Assembly: GCA_944323685.1 (NCBI GenBank)
Contig: CALUTJ010000013.1
Coordinates: 1-64,000 of the forward strand
Direction of reading: 5' to 3'
DNA from: Candidatus Gastranaerophilales bacterium
GTDB taxonomy: Bacteria; Cyanobacteriota; Vampirovibrionia; Gastranaerophilales; Gastranaerophilaceae
Length of the DNA stretch: 64,000 bases
Part shown: one piece after another, positions 8,901 to 18,574 of the stretch
Numbering within the stretch: the stretch's first letter is position 1
How the letters are laid out: each line of letters begins with the position of its first letter
The notes under the pieces: generated by a model
Database searches by the model: none
What the model was told of the DNA's origin: nothing
What the model saw: the letters and a program-made list of their open reading frames with translations, nothing else
Made by a program: the position numbers and the translations under genes

Positions 8901-9131
8901 ATGGCAAGACCACAAATCGACAAAAACAAAAGAAAAAGCTGCAATTTCTGTGCTGATAAAGTAGAAGTTATTGACTACAAAGACGCACAAAAAATCAGAA
9001 GATACTTAACAGAAGCAGGAAAAATTCTTCCGAGAAGAATTACAGGAACTTGCGCAGAACACCAGAGAATGCTTGCAAGAGCCGTAAAAAAAGCAAGAGA
9101 AGCTGCTTTGATTAATTACGTTTATGACTAA
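8901..9131 (+). CDS. rpsR: 30S ribosomal protein S18
   Basis: The 76-aa product is bS18 (CNFCADKVEVIDYKD, YLTEAGKILPRRITGTCAEH, QRMLARAVKKAREAALINYV). S18 binds S6 and 16S rRNA on the platform. The N-terminal cysteine pair seen in the zinc-binding form is present (CNFC). The start has an AAGGAA site. A strong hairpin terminator follows, ending the cluster. Confidence 0.97.
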   Translation: MARPQIDKNKRKSCNFCADKVEVIDYKDAQKIRRYLTEAGKILPRRITGTCAEHQRMLARAVKKAREAALINYVYD

Positions 9132-9150
9132 TGAACAATAAAACAAGAAA

Positions 9151-9180
9151 AATTCCCCTTTCTTAAAGGGGAATTTTTTT
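9151..9180. terminator. Terminator after rpsR
   Basis: A perfect AATTCCCCTT/AAGGGGAATT stem with a short loop is followed by eight T residues. It ends rpsR and may also work for proB on the other strand. Confidence 0.85.
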
Positions 9181-9236
9181 ATATCCAAAAATACAAAACC
9201 GTGTTTTGTTAAAATCGTCCCGTTTTAATGCTGCAT

Positions 9237-10406
9237 CTAGAGCAATGCAATATTGTCGCGTGTAATAACCGCATCATAATTTTTGTAACCCAGTATTGTA
9301 AGGATTTCGTCCGAATGATGTCCCATAATCCTTTTGCAATCGGAACAGTTGTAATTAACCATTCCGCGGGCAAATTCATTACCCTCGAGGTCAACAATAC
9401 TTACAATATCGCCTTTTTGACAATCGCCTTCTATATTGACAATACCAATCGGCAAAAGACTTTTGTATTCTTGAGTCAAAGCTTTTTTAGCGCCGTCATT
9501 AACAGTTAAACGAGCCTGAATATTTGTCGCATAAGCAATCCAGCGTTTTTTGTTTGCCAGATTTTCCGTAGGTAAAAATATTGTGCCGAGTTTTTCAGTT
9601 TCATTCAGGTCAAAAAGACGCTTTACTATATGCGGAGTTTTTCCGTTTGCAATAACAGCCATACCGCCTGAGCGAGTGACAACTTTCATTGCTTCAAGTT
9701 TTGTTTTTATACCGCCTCTCCCGCCGCTTACCGGGCTCAGTGCATTTTTAGTAAAGTTTTCAAAATCATCGGTAATTTTTTCTACCATATCTATTTTTTT
9801 AGCATCAGGGTTGACTTTGGGATTGTCATCAAAAAGTCCGTCAATATCAGATAAAACAACCAGCAAATCAGCATCCAGCTCGCTTGCCACAAGAGCAGAA
9901 AGTTTATCGTTGTCTGAAAAACTGACTTCAAAAGCATCCTGATAAAAATCCAGTTCTTCCGTAGACACGGTGTCATTCTGATTTATTACGGGAATAGTCC
10001 CCATACTTATCAGGGTATTGAGCGTATCATGCAGACTCAAATATTTTCTGCGGTGAGTAAAATCCTCCTCTGTTAAAAGAATTTGAGCAGTAACAATACC
10101 ATACTTGTCGAATCCGTCTTCGTAGATAGACATAAGCCTTGACTGCCCGACCGCTGCACATGCCTGCTTTACGGACATACTTATCGAAGAATCTGTACCC
10201 AGCCGTTTTGCACCGAGACCTACAGCACCTGAGGTAACAATAATAGGTTCTTTGCCCATTTTTTTCAAAAGAGCAGTATCTTCGATAAAAGTGTAGATTC
10301 TTGACAGAGAAATCTCTTTAAAATCGTTTCTTAAAACATTAGTTCCGAATTTAAAGACAATTCTTTTTGCATCTATAAGTTTTTGTCTGATTTCTTGATA
10401 ATCCAT
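9237..10406 (-). CDS. proB: Glutamate 5-kinase
   Basis: This 389-aa enzyme phosphorylates glutamate in the first step of proline synthesis. The amino-acid kinase domain (residues 1-265) shows FKFGTNVL, VTSGAVGLGAKRLG and SPVSGGRGGIKTKLEA; a C-terminal PUA domain (about 285-370) ends near GMVNYNCSDCKRIMGHHSDE. The full length and both domains agree with the family. proA is not adjacent. It is convergent with rpsR and divergent from the LCP gene. Confidence 0.95.
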   Translation of the reverse strand: MDYQEIRQKLIDAKRIVFKFGTNVLRNDFKEISLSRIYTFIEDTALLKKMGKEPIIVTSGAVGLGAKRLGTDSSISMSVKQACAAVGQSRLMSIYEDGFDKYGIVTAQILLTEEDFTHRRKYLSLHDTLNTLISMGTIPVINQNDTVSTEELDFYQDAFEVSFSDNDKLSALVASELDADLLVVLSDIDGLFDDNPKVNPDAKKIDMVEKITDDFENFTKNALSPVSGGRGGIKTKLEAMKVVTRSGGMAVIANGKTPHIVKRLFDLNETEKLGTIFLPTENLANKKRWIAYATNIQARLTVNDGAKKALTQEYKSLLPIGIVNIEGDCQKGDIVSIVDLEGNEFARGMVNYNCSDCKRIMGHHSDEILTILGYKNYDAVITRDNIALL

Positions 10407-10548
10407 AATGTAAATAATTATATGCTAAAAATTATAAAAAATCTTTATCAAATAAAATTTTGTATATATAATTTTATTTTTTTGAAGTAATATATTTATT
10501 AAATCGAATGGTTAGTTTTTTTTAATTTACTACAAGGATATAGTCGAG

Positions 10549-11853
10549 ATGAAAGAATTAAAAGACAAAAACGAGCAATATAACCAGTATTTATATAAAC
10601 ATAAACAAAAGCCCTCTAAAGCCAAAAACAGTTTCGGCAGAATGATTGTAGGGCTTTTATTAACGATTATAGTTGTTATTGCTGCAGCCTTTGCATATCT
10701 TGGTTACGCAGGTGTAGACAACAAATATACACAAAAATTAATGAGTATGTTAGAAGACATCAACCCTAAAGAACAAAAGGGGTTTTCGCTCCCTGTTTTG
10801 CAGCAAAGACAAAATATACTTATTGTCGGAGTTGATTCTAACGGAGATAACGCAGACAAATTCAAGGGCACCCGCTCTGACACAATGATACTCGTCAATC
10901 TTGATCCCGCAAGCCATTCAATTAATGCAATCTCAATTCCGCGCGATAGTAAGGTTTACCTTGCAGGCGACCACGGTGTGCAAAAAATTAATGCGGCTCA
11001 CGCCCTTGGCGGTATTGATTTGACTATCCGCACAGTAGAAGACACTCTTGGTATAAAAATAAATAAATATGTTGTTGTTAACAATGACGGTGTAAAAAAA
11101 CTCGTTGATGCTTTAGGAGGAGTCCCCGTATACATAGAAAAAGACATGTATTACAACGACAATGCAGGGCACCTGCACATAAATCTTTCAAAAGGCTTGC
11201 ACGTACTAAACGGCAATCAGGTTGAAGGCTATTTAAGATTCAGAAAAGACGGACTCGGTGATATCGGAAGAACTGCAAGACAGCAGTGGTTTGTTAAAGC
11301 AGTACTCGAAAAACTTCAATCACCTTCAGTTATCCCTAAAATTCCTGAAGTGTTGAATATTGCTTCGGCATACGTAAAAACAAACCTTTCTTTATACGAG
11401 ATGTCGCATATTGCAGCAGCTTTGAGAAATATAGATATGAATGATGTTGAATTTGCTACACTTCCCGGGGCACCTTCTAAAAAAGGCTATATAAGCTACT
11501 GGATTTTAGACCCTGAAAAGACACAGGAAGTTATAGACAGAATGGTATACAGAACCAAACCTTCACCGTCAGATAAAAAACTTGTTGCCGGTATTATGTA
11601 TGCTTTTGATAAAGAAGACGAAGCAATGAAAATAAAAGATCAGCTTGAAAACTCCGGCTATGAAGTTAACTGCATCGGCAGAGCTCATCTTCCTCACTCA
11701 CAAATTATAGGGCACAATGCAGCTGTGACAAGCGATTTTGTAAGCTGGCTGAAAAAACAAATTCCGGAAGTAAAAACTTCACAATTCGTTTACGATCCTG
11801 TCAGAATGTATTGTGTACACAGCGACTTTACAATAATAGTTTCAGGCAGCTAA
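10549..11853 (+). CDS. LytR-CpsA-Psr family cell-wall glycopolymer transferase
   Basis: The 434-aa protein has a cytoplasmic N-terminus, one transmembrane helix (residues 31-51), an extracytoplasmic LCP domain (about 85-250) with the conserved RSDTMILVNLDP and ISIPRDSKVYL acidic and arginine residues and the RFRKDGLGDIGRTARQQ motif, then a LytR_C domain (about 345-430). LCP enzymes attach undecaprenyl-linked glycopolymers to the cell wall. An AAGGA site precedes the ATG. mazG follows after 3 bp, so the two are probably co-transcribed. Confidence 0.9.
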   Translation: MKELKDKNEQYNQYLYKHKQKPSKAKNSFGRMIVGLLLTIIVVIAAAFAYLGYAGVDNKYTQKLMSMLEDINPKEQKGFSLPVLQQRQNILIVGVDSNGDNADKFKGTRSDTMILVNLDPASHSINAISIPRDSKVYLAGDHGVQKINAAHALGGIDLTIRTVEDTLGIKINKYVVVNNDGVKKLVDALGGVPVYIEKDMYYNDNAGHLHINLSKGLHVLNGNQVEGYLRFRKDGLGDIGRTARQQWFVKAVLEKLQSPSVIPKIPEVLNIASAYVKTNLSLYEMSHIAAALRNIDMNDVEFATLPGAPSKKGYISYWILDPEKTQEVIDRMVYRTKPSPSDKKLVAGIMYAFDKEDEAMKIKDQLENSGYEVNCIGRAHLPHSQIIGHNAAVTSDFVSWLKKQIPEVKTSQFVYDPVRMYCVHSDFTIIVSGS

Positions 11854-11856
11854 ATT

Positions 11857-12681
11857 ATGGAACAATCTTCACTACCTAAATACCCCAACCTTGAACGCCT
11901 TATAGGGATTCTTGAAACATTACGAGGCGAAAACGGCTGTGCGTGGGACAGAGAGCAAACTCACTACTCTTTAAAAAAGAATATGATTGAAGAGGCATAT
12001 GAGGCTGTTGACGCAATCGAAGACAACGATATGAAACATCTTGAAGAAGAACTCGGAGATGTTTTGCTTCAGGTGGTATTGCACTCACAAATTGCAAAAG
12101 AAGAAAAGGCTTTTGACATTGATGATGTAGCAAAAGGCATATCAGACAAACTTGTACACCGCCACCCGCATGTTTTCGGCAGCGCAAAAGTAAGCGGAAC
12201 CGCTGATATTCTGGCAAACTGGGACAAACTTAAAGCTGAAGAAAAAAAACACAGAAAATCAGCCATGGACGGAATTTCTAAAGCGCAATCCGCCCTGATG
12301 AGTGCTCAAAAAATCAGTAAAAATGCGGTAAAAAAAGGGTTTGAATGGCCAAATGAAGACTCTTTGTGGGAATGTTTTGAATCCGAAACCAGAGAGTTTA
12401 AAGAGGCAATCGCAAAAGGCGACAAAGAAAACGCTGAAGAGGAGCTAGGGGATATTCTTTTTGCTGCTGTAAACCTTGCACGCTGGAATAAAATTGACGC
12501 AGAACAGGCTCTTTTAAAAGCAAACAGAAAATTTATGGCGCGTTTTAGAAAAATGGAAGAAATTGCAGCAAAAAACCCGGCAAAACCTATGGAAAATTAT
12601 ACCTTCGAAGAATACGACGCACTCTGGAAACAGGCTAAAAAAGAGGTAAAAAAATCCGCACAAAGCAGCTCCTCGCGATAA
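11857..12681 (+). CDS. mazG: Nucleoside triphosphate pyrophosphohydrolase MazG
   Basis: The 274-aa protein contains two MazG domains. The first (residues 10-115) holds the conserved CAWDREQTH, EEAYEAVDAI and EEELGDVLLQV metal-binding helices; the second (about 155-240) shows EFKEAI and EEELGDILFAAVNL. It converts NTPs and noncanonical dNTPs to monophosphates as house-cleaning. Length and motif order match the E. coli form. It ends 1 bp before the convergent HNH gene. Confidence 0.93.
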   Translation: MEQSSLPKYPNLERLIGILETLRGENGCAWDREQTHYSLKKNMIEEAYEAVDAIEDNDMKHLEEELGDVLLQVVLHSQIAKEEKAFDIDDVAKGISDKLVHRHPHVFGSAKVSGTADILANWDKLKAEEKKHRKSAMDGISKAQSALMSAQKISKNAVKKGFEWPNEDSLWECFESETREFKEAIAKGDKENAEEELGDILFAAVNLARWNKIDAEQALLKANRKFMARFRKMEEIAAKNPAKPMENYTFEEYDALWKQAKKEVKKSAQSSSSR

Positions 12682-12682
12682 A

Positions 12683-13198
12683 TTATGCTGATTTATACAT
12701 CCATCTGCGCCAGTACATTTGCTCGGTATATGAATATTTTTTCATCTCGTATTCAAAATATTCTTTGGGTCTAAACGGCCTGCGCAAAAGTTTCATCCCT
12801 GCTTCTTTAGGCGTTTTGTCAGCCTTATAGCAGTTGCACTCTTTACAGCAGGTAACTATATTTTCCCAAATATCAGGGCCAAAACGAGATTTTGGATACA
12901 CATGATCAAGCGTCAATTCAGACGGAGGCAGTTTTTTGCCGCAATACTGACAGGTATAATCATCCCGAACATATACGTTTATTCGACAAAATGGCAGTTC
13001 CGTGTATGGAACTGCCACATCATAATTAAGTTTTATAACTTTAGGAATCTCTGTATTGTTAATACTGATATAGTCCTCTATATTCGTAATACTCTTTTCA
13101 CACTGAGCCTTGCCTTTTAACAACAATTTAAGAGCTCGTTTCCAACTACAGATTCGAAGCGGTTTGTTCTCATGATTAAGTAGCAGTACCCGATTCAT
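12683..13198 (-). CDS. HNH endonuclease
   Basis: The 171-aa protein belongs to the HNH family common in Cyanobacteria and relatives: an N-terminal RVLLLNHENKPLRICSWKRA segment, zinc-binding CQYC and CCKEC cysteines, and the nuclease core LTLDHVYPKSRFG...NIVTCC (about residues 95-125). It is a probable DNA nuclease of unknown cellular role. No mobile-element or restriction partner lies beside it. Convergent with mazG. Confidence 0.87.
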   Translation of the reverse strand: MNRVLLLNHENKPLRICSWKRALKLLLKGKAQCEKSITNIEDYISINNTEIPKVIKLNYDVAVPYTELPFCRINVYVRDDYTCQYCGKKLPPSELTLDHVYPKSRFGPDIWENIVTCCKECNCYKADKTPKEAGMKLLRRPFRPKEYFEYEMKKYSYTEQMYWRRWMYKSA

Positions 13199-13328
13199 AT
13201 AAACTCTTTCTTGTTATTACATTTGTAGTATAACATATTTTTATAAAAAAAATAAGTGTTAAAACCCGATTTGTTAACAAATATAAACAGGGCTTTGGCT
13301 TATTATTACTGATTATCAAAAGAAATAG

Positions 13329-13378
13329 AACCGCAAACTAAAAAAAATACATTATTTGTATTAGCGGTTATTTTTGTC
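13329..13378. terminator. Inverted repeat / possible terminator
   Basis: AACCGC at the left pairs with GCGGTT at the right, with AAATAC/GTATT inside and a T-rich tail. It ends only about 12 bp before the ATG of the permease gene, so it could also be a regulatory hairpin in that gene's leader. Confidence 0.45.
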
Positions 13379-13390
13379 TAAAATTTACCT

Positions 13391-14215
13391 ATGAAAAGAG
13401 CTTTTATTATTGCGGGGTATTTAATATTAATAATCGGTGCATTATCAATGCTGGTACCGTTTTTATGGCTTATTGCCGTTTCGTTTATGAAAGATTCTCA
13501 AATATTTTCTTACCCGCCAACGTTTATACCGCAGCCTTTTATAACTGATAATTACGAAAATGTATTTACCCGTCTGCCTCTTTTGCGTTTTTTTGTAAAC
13601 AGTCTTTTCGTTGCAGCCGTAACCACGGTTTTTCAGGTGTTGTTTTCGGCAATGGCAGGGTATGCTTTTGCAAGAAGCCGGTTTAAATACAAAGACGCAG
13701 TATTTTTTATATTTCTTGTTACAATGATGATTCCGCCTCAGGTGAATATTATTCCTCTGTTTTTTCTTATGCGGGAACTTCACTGGATTGACACATATCA
13801 AGCGCTTATTATCCCCGGAATATTCGGGGGACTGGGCGTATTTTTGATGCGTCAGTGGTTCAAAGGAATGTCGTCCGAAATTGAAGACGCCGCAAAAATT
13901 GACGGCTGCAATGTATTCAAAATCTTTTTTACAATTGCACTGCCGCTTGCCGTACCTGCTCTTGTCACACTCGCATTATTTACTTTTATAACCACGTGGA
14001 ACAGTTTTATGTGGCCTTTAATTGTAACAAATTCTGCGGATATAACAACGCTGCCGGTAGCGCTTGCACAATTTAAAGGAAGTTTTAGAGAAACAGTTAT
14101 GTGGGGAGACTTAACTGCCTGCTCGGTAGTATGTGCGCTGCCGGTAATTATTGTTTATTTACTCGGTAAAAAATATTTTATTTCTGACATGCTTTCTGGC
14201 GGTATAAAAGAATAA
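13391..14215 (+). CDS. Carbohydrate ABC transporter permease (MalG/UgpE type)
   Basis: The 274-aa protein has six predicted transmembrane helices and the cytoplasmic EAA loop EIEDAAKIDGCNVFKIFF (about residues 160-180) that contacts the ATPase. It is the MalG-like inner-membrane subunit of a sugar importer. The usual partners (MalF-like permease, binding protein, ATPase) are absent on both sides, so this is an orphan. No Shine-Dalgarno site is visible before the chosen ATG. Substrate unknown. Confidence 0.88.
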   Translation: MKRAFIIAGYLILIIGALSMLVPFLWLIAVSFMKDSQIFSYPPTFIPQPFITDNYENVFTRLPLLRFFVNSLFVAAVTTVFQVLFSAMAGYAFARSRFKYKDAVFFIFLVTMMIPPQVNIIPLFFLMRELHWIDTYQALIIPGIFGGLGVFLMRQWFKGMSSEIEDAAKIDGCNVFKIFFTIALPLAVPALVTLALFTFITTWNSFMWPLIVTNSADITTLPVALAQFKGSFRETVMWGDLTACSVVCALPVIIVYLLGKKYFISDMLSGGIKE

Positions 14216-14321
14216 AAATAAAATAGCCGGTCGGGTAATTATTATTTTCCATAAAAAGGTTTAATATAAAAATCCTATCTATATATCCTATCTTTCGTTA
14301 TCTATAGGCGGTGAAGTACGA

Positions 14322-15443
14322 ATGGAAAAGACTACAGCAGGCAAATCAGGACTAAAACATTTTGCAAGTTTAAATTCGTCTGAAACTTGTTTTGAAAAAG
14401 CGGATTTGCTCTCAAATCTGTTTGCAATGGCAAATGATGAAATTATTTTGACTGATTGTGATTTTAATATTCTTGAAAGAAATTATAAAATATTTACCAA
14501 AAAATCTGACAATGTAAATAATTTCTTCGATTTGCTAAAAAAAAGAAATCTTTTAGAAGAAATACATTTCATATTAAAATTTTCAAAAGGGAAATCGGAA
14601 AAAACTTCGCTAAGACTGATTTTACCGGAAGGGAAATACATAAAAACACAAATATCAAAGAGGAAACAATGTGGCAAACTCTGCGGTTATTTAATGGTTT
14701 TGACTGATTACACTCAAGAAATTGTCAGGATAAGGGAAAAAGAATACTTCATTGATACGCTTATGCACGACCTCAAAACACCGGCAAGGGCGGAAGAAAG
14801 AGCGCTGGAACTTTTGTGCGAAGAATCTCTCGGCACACTCAACCGCGAACAAAAACAACTGCTGAAAGAAATCCTGACATCATCAAGATATGTGGTCAGA
14901 ATGACAGACAATGTCCTCGCTAAATTGAGATTGGAAACAGAAGGACTTGTGTTAAAAAAGCAGATGAATTCGATAAAAAACACAATTGAAAGCTGCATAA
15001 ACGATTTAAAATATATGTTAGAAGCTTCTGAGCAAACAATTAAAGTCACATCTAAAATAACTGATGATTATTTTATTTACGATGAAGAAACAATAAAGCT
15101 TGTACTAAAAAACCTGTTGACAAATGCGTCTGAATATTCGCCGAAAAATTCGACAATATATGTAAAAATAACCAACCTGCAACAAAATATAGCTATTTCA
15201 ATCCGCGATGAAGGTAAAGGAATAGAAACGGAAAAAATAAAAACCTTGCTGTATAATCCCGAATCCTACAATAAACGGTTCAAAAAAGTCAGCGCAGGTC
15301 TGGGGCTTTTTATCAGCAAAAAAATTCTTGAGGCGCACAACGGCGCTATAGATATAGTAAGCGAAATCAACAGCGGCTGTGAAATTGTCGTAAAATTGCC
15401 GTACAAACCAAGCATCCTGACAGATTCCGCAGCTGTAGAATAA
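14322..15443 (+). CDS. Orphan sensor histidine kinase
   Basis: The 373-aa cytoplasmic protein has a PAS-like N-terminal part (about 30-135), a HisKA phosphoacceptor H149 in LMHDLKTPAR, and a HATPase_c domain with LVLKNLLTNASEYSP (N box), RDEGKGIE (G1) and GLGLFISKKILEAHNG (G2). No transmembrane segment or response regulator gene is nearby, so it is an orphan soluble kinase. It starts after a GGCGGTGA site and ends at a strong terminator. Confidence 0.9.
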   Translation: MEKTTAGKSGLKHFASLNSSETCFEKADLLSNLFAMANDEIILTDCDFNILERNYKIFTKKSDNVNNFFDLLKKRNLLEEIHFILKFSKGKSEKTSLRLILPEGKYIKTQISKRKQCGKLCGYLMVLTDYTQEIVRIREKEYFIDTLMHDLKTPARAEERALELLCEESLGTLNREQKQLLKEILTSSRYVVRMTDNVLAKLRLETEGLVLKKQMNSIKNTIESCINDLKYMLEASEQTIKVTSKITDDYFIYDEETIKLVLKNLLTNASEYSPKNSTIYVKITNLQQNIAISIRDEGKGIETEKIKTLLYNPESYNKRFKKVSAGLGLFISKKILEAHNGAIDIVSEINSGCEIVVKLPYKPSILTDSAAVE

Positions 15444-15446
15444 CAA

Positions 15447-15477
15447 AAACGCCGTCTGAAAAGACAGCGTTTTTTAT
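15447..15477. terminator. Terminator after histidine kinase
   Basis: A stem of AAACGC-GTCT with AGAC-GCGTTT around a GAAA tetraloop is followed by a T-rich run. Confidence 0.8.
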
Positions 15478-15497
15478 TTTATTCACAGTATTTATAA

Positions 15498-17219
15498 CTA
15501 CTCATAAAGAGGCTTGAGCTTTTCTTCCTGTTGAGGAATCTTGCCTTCTTCAATCGGCAGATAAACTCTGTAATCAATTACAGGGAAGCAATTGTCGATA
15601 GATTCGATTTCCTGTAGTTTATTATCATCAATATTGCCGGAATCAATCATATCGGCAATAGTTTCGAATCTTTCAACATGTTCTCTGAATCTGTCTGTTG
15701 CATAGTCTTTTGCCTGCCATGTTGTGATAAGGAACGGCCAGTCAGAACTTTGCAGCAGCAAGTTTTCTCTTGCCAGCTGATTTAAAGCTCTGTGCAAAAG
15801 CTTATCTTCAGGAATTTTTTCGTATTTAGAAACAATATCAATAATACGTTTTTCACAACCGTGGATAATAGGCCACATCCATTCCGTAAGATGGTTTTGC
15901 CATACATAGAAGTGACCGCCCTGTCCCCATGAAGATTCAGGAATCTGGATAGCTTCGGTAGGCGGATGAGCCTTAAGATACTCGCCTGCTGTCATTCTTT
16001 CAACCTGAGGCAGGTAGTTGTTGAATTTTCTGATTACCTGTTTAATAAATTCAACACCTTCAAACCACCAGTGGCCGAATAACTCTGTATCGAATGATAC
16101 CATTACAAGGCCTTCTTTGTTATGAGAAAGTTTGTAATCATTCAACAGGTGATAAATCAAAGTTGTATAGTGATCAGAGTTCAAATTGACCTGTGACATA
16201 GCAAGTACAGGGTCGTAAAGCATTTTGTCACCGAGGTCAGTTGTTGAAGAAGTGATTCTCCAATAGTGAGCACCTGATTTGTCGTCTTTTTTGTGGAATT
16301 CTCTGTAGCAGCCGTCACCGGGGTATCCGTCAGCAGCCGACCAAACCTGAAAACCTGCTCTGTCATTTCTGCCCATAACAGCAACCTGTGCATCAGGCAG
16401 CCAGTATGCAGAGTAAGTGTCATATCCGGTGGGTTCTCTTTCAGGCAGAGGAATGTACTCGATATTTCCGTAAACACCGATTACACGTCTGTTGCCTATT
16501 GAGTTGCCGCCTTCTATAACGTGAGATTCTGTAAAGAAGTATTCAATGTCATTATTCTGTAGAGTTACTTCGATAGCAGGACGCCATTTTTTCTCACCGT
16601 CTTTGCCGATATACTCATAACCCTGTCTGTATGCACATTCAGGCAGCCAGCAGCCTTTTGCTTTTTTGCCGAACAACCTTTTTGTAGTATCAGAGCCGAC
16701 TTTAAACTGTGCATTAAGGTTTGTATCAGTAGCCAAAAGAGGTGAAAAACCGTGTGTTGCACCTGATGTTGTGATTTCAATACAGCCTAAATCCTGATAT
16801 TTTTTGAAGGCACTGATTAAATCTTTATTGTATTTATTTACAAAACTGTCTTTGATATGGTTGAACCAGTCAAAATAATATTTTGCAAGATATTTTAAGT
16901 GCTGAGAGTGAGCCACTTCAGGATCCGGATATCTTTCCAAATCTTTAGAAACAGCTTTTATACGTGTATCCAAATATTCGATAAAACCGTTTTGAAGGTG
17001 TTCATCGTTTAATTGTTCCGCAAGAATCGGTGTTATACCGACCGTTAATTTTGCTTTAATGCCTTCGTCTTCATACAATTCTGAAATTGCATTGAGAAGG
17101 GGGACGTAAGTTTCGGCCATACACTCGTATAAATTTTCTTCCCCGAAAGGCCACATGCCGGCTTTTCTGTAATACGGAAGGTGGGAGTGTAACATGAACA
17201 CGAATTGACCAACTGCCAT
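15498..17219 (-). CDS. GH57 1,4-alpha-glucan branching enzyme-like protein
   Basis: The 573-aa enzyme is GH57: N-terminal FVFMLHSHLPYYRKAG, nucleophile motif GCWLPECAY (about residue 203) and the acid region MVSFDTELFGHWWFEG (about 365-380), then a C-terminal helical domain. Cyanobacterial and related homologues form alpha-1,6 branches in glycogen. An AGGAGAG site precedes the ATG. With the secreted GH13 amylase it suggests alpha-glucan metabolism, although the two genes are 8 kb apart. A four-alpha-glucanotransferase activity is the main alternative. Confidence 0.85.
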   Translation of the reverse strand: MAVGQFVFMLHSHLPYYRKAGMWPFGEENLYECMAETYVPLLNAISELYEDEGIKAKLTVGITPILAEQLNDEHLQNGFIEYLDTRIKAVSKDLERYPDPEVAHSQHLKYLAKYYFDWFNHIKDSFVNKYNKDLISAFKKYQDLGCIEITTSGATHGFSPLLATDTNLNAQFKVGSDTTKRLFGKKAKGCWLPECAYRQGYEYIGKDGEKKWRPAIEVTLQNNDIEYFFTESHVIEGGNSIGNRRVIGVYGNIEYIPLPEREPTGYDTYSAYWLPDAQVAVMGRNDRAGFQVWSAADGYPGDGCYREFHKKDDKSGAHYWRITSSTTDLGDKMLYDPVLAMSQVNLNSDHYTTLIYHLLNDYKLSHNKEGLVMVSFDTELFGHWWFEGVEFIKQVIRKFNNYLPQVERMTAGEYLKAHPPTEAIQIPESSWGQGGHFYVWQNHLTEWMWPIIHGCEKRIIDIVSKYEKIPEDKLLHRALNQLARENLLLQSSDWPFLITTWQAKDYATDRFREHVERFETIADMIDSGNIDDNKLQEIESIDNCFPVIDYRVYLPIEEGKIPQQEEKLKPLYE

Positions 17220-17417
17220 AAATATCTCTCCTTTTTTCGTTTCGCGCTGTGACGCTAAGTATTTTTATTATATAAAATCGACCCCTTGAGTCTGTATTTA
17301 ATATAGTTATATCACAATTATTTATAAAATATAACCCCATAGAGCTAATCCTTAAGGGTAATATTTACAAAAATAAATAACCGCGATATTTACAAACGGA
17401 CTGCGAGGTGGATATTA

Positions 17418-18200
17418 TTAGAAAATTCTCGCATAAGACATAAAATAATCATTGATTACATTCACAATAACAGGCATAATCCACAGCAAAATTGCAGCGC
17501 CCAAAACAGGTTTAAAAAGGAAGCTCAGCTGAAACACGTTAACCTGCGGTGCGGTTTTTGAAATTATACCGAGTATTAAGTCCTGACCCAAAGTAGCCAG
17601 CAAAACAGGCGATGCAATCTGCAAGCCGATATATAAAACATTTGACGTCAACGTAACAAGATACTCTTTGTTAATAAGCCTGTCTAAAGGTATTGCCGTA
17701 GCATAAACGGGGAATATTTCAAAACTTCTGTGCAAGGCATTAATCAGCCAGTATACACCGCCAACGTCAATAAACAAAATCACGGCAAGCAAACCGAAGA
17801 AATTTCCGAGTATAGACACCTGCGTACCGACCGTAGGGTCTAACACCATTGCGGAAGAAAGCCCCATTTGCATATTTATCATATCTCCGGCAGCAGAAAT
17901 AGCAAGAACAATGCAGTTTGCAATAAATCCTACAATCATGCCGCCAACCGCATTAAGTACAAGCCCGAGGATAAGTGAAGTCCCCGAAGGTATCGGCCCC
18001 GTCTTTACTGTCATCATCAGTATAATGGTGAGTATTAGAGCAAAAGCAAGCTTAATCATGCCGGGCACATCTTTTCTGTTAAAAACAGGGGCAAACCTTA
18101 CAAACCCCAGTATGCGGACAAAAATAAACAGCCCTGCACCGAGTGCGGCGTTGACCTCGGGAAAATATTTAGGAAAAGCTTCTAATACCGCATCTATCAT
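17418..18200 (-). CDS. fliR: Flagellar/type III export protein FliR
   Basis: The 260-aa membrane protein has about six hydrophobic helices and the FliR signature FVRILGFVRFAPVFNRKDVP and LVFGLVLN-like region (here LILGLVLNAVGGMIVGF). FliR joins FliP and FliQ in the export gate. Its ATG overlaps the stop of the upstream pilus-N-like gene by 4 bp, so they are translationally coupled. flhB does not follow within the window; after this gene comes the GH57 promoter region. Confidence 0.9.
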   Translation of the reverse strand: MIDAVLEAFPKYFPEVNAALGAGLFIFVRILGFVRFAPVFNRKDVPGMIKLAFALILTIILMMTVKTGPIPSGTSLILGLVLNAVGGMIVGFIANCIVLAISAAGDMINMQMGLSSAMVLDPTVGTQVSILGNFFGLLAVILFIDVGGVYWLINALHRSFEIFPVYATAIPLDRLINKEYLVTLTSNVLYIGLQIASPVLLATLGQDLILGIISKTAPQVNVFQLSFLFKPVLGAAILLWIMPVIVNVINDYFMSYARIF

Positions 18201-18565
18201 TTATCTTTTGTTACATCCTTTATAATATCCAGTTCTATTACAGAGGCATCAACAGCCTGATGGTTGTCGACAAGCACCTTTATTGTAGAGGAGAAGTTAT
18301 TTCTTCCGTGTTTGTATGTTACATAAGAAATTCCCTCCTGCAAAGTGTTAAAAACAAGCTGTCCTGTTTGGGTAAAGCTGTCACTTGTTGAAGTGACCTC
18401 TACAACCGCGGGGTTTGTAACCTCAATACTTTTCGGCCTTGAATCAATACTCATCACATACACATTGCCGGAATGCAGGTTAAGCGTTTTTTGAGGTTCC
18501 AGCGCAAAAACCTGAACAGAGTTTTGCAAAAATAACATTAAAAATAAAGTTAACAGTTTTTTCAT
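18197..18565 (-). CDS. Exported pilus/secretin N-terminal-domain-like protein
   Basis: The 122-aa protein has a signal peptide (residues 1-21, ending VFALE) and a small beta domain matching the pilus-formation N-terminal domain of CpaC/secretin-type proteins: LHSGNVYVMSIDSRPKSIEVTNPAVVEV followed by a glycine-turn segment. Such domains usually precede a secretin barrel, which is absent here. Its position between fliQ and fliR, coupled to fliR, suggests a periplasmic component of this export apparatus. The role is inference. Confidence 0.6.
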   Translation of the reverse strand: MKKLLTLFLMLFLQNSVQVFALEPQKTLNLHSGNVYVMSIDSRPKSIEVTNPAVVEVTSTSDSFTQTGQLVFNTLQEGISYVTYKHGRNNFSSTIKVLVDNHQAVDASVIELDIIKDVTKDK

Positions 18566-18574
18566 TTTTGCTCC

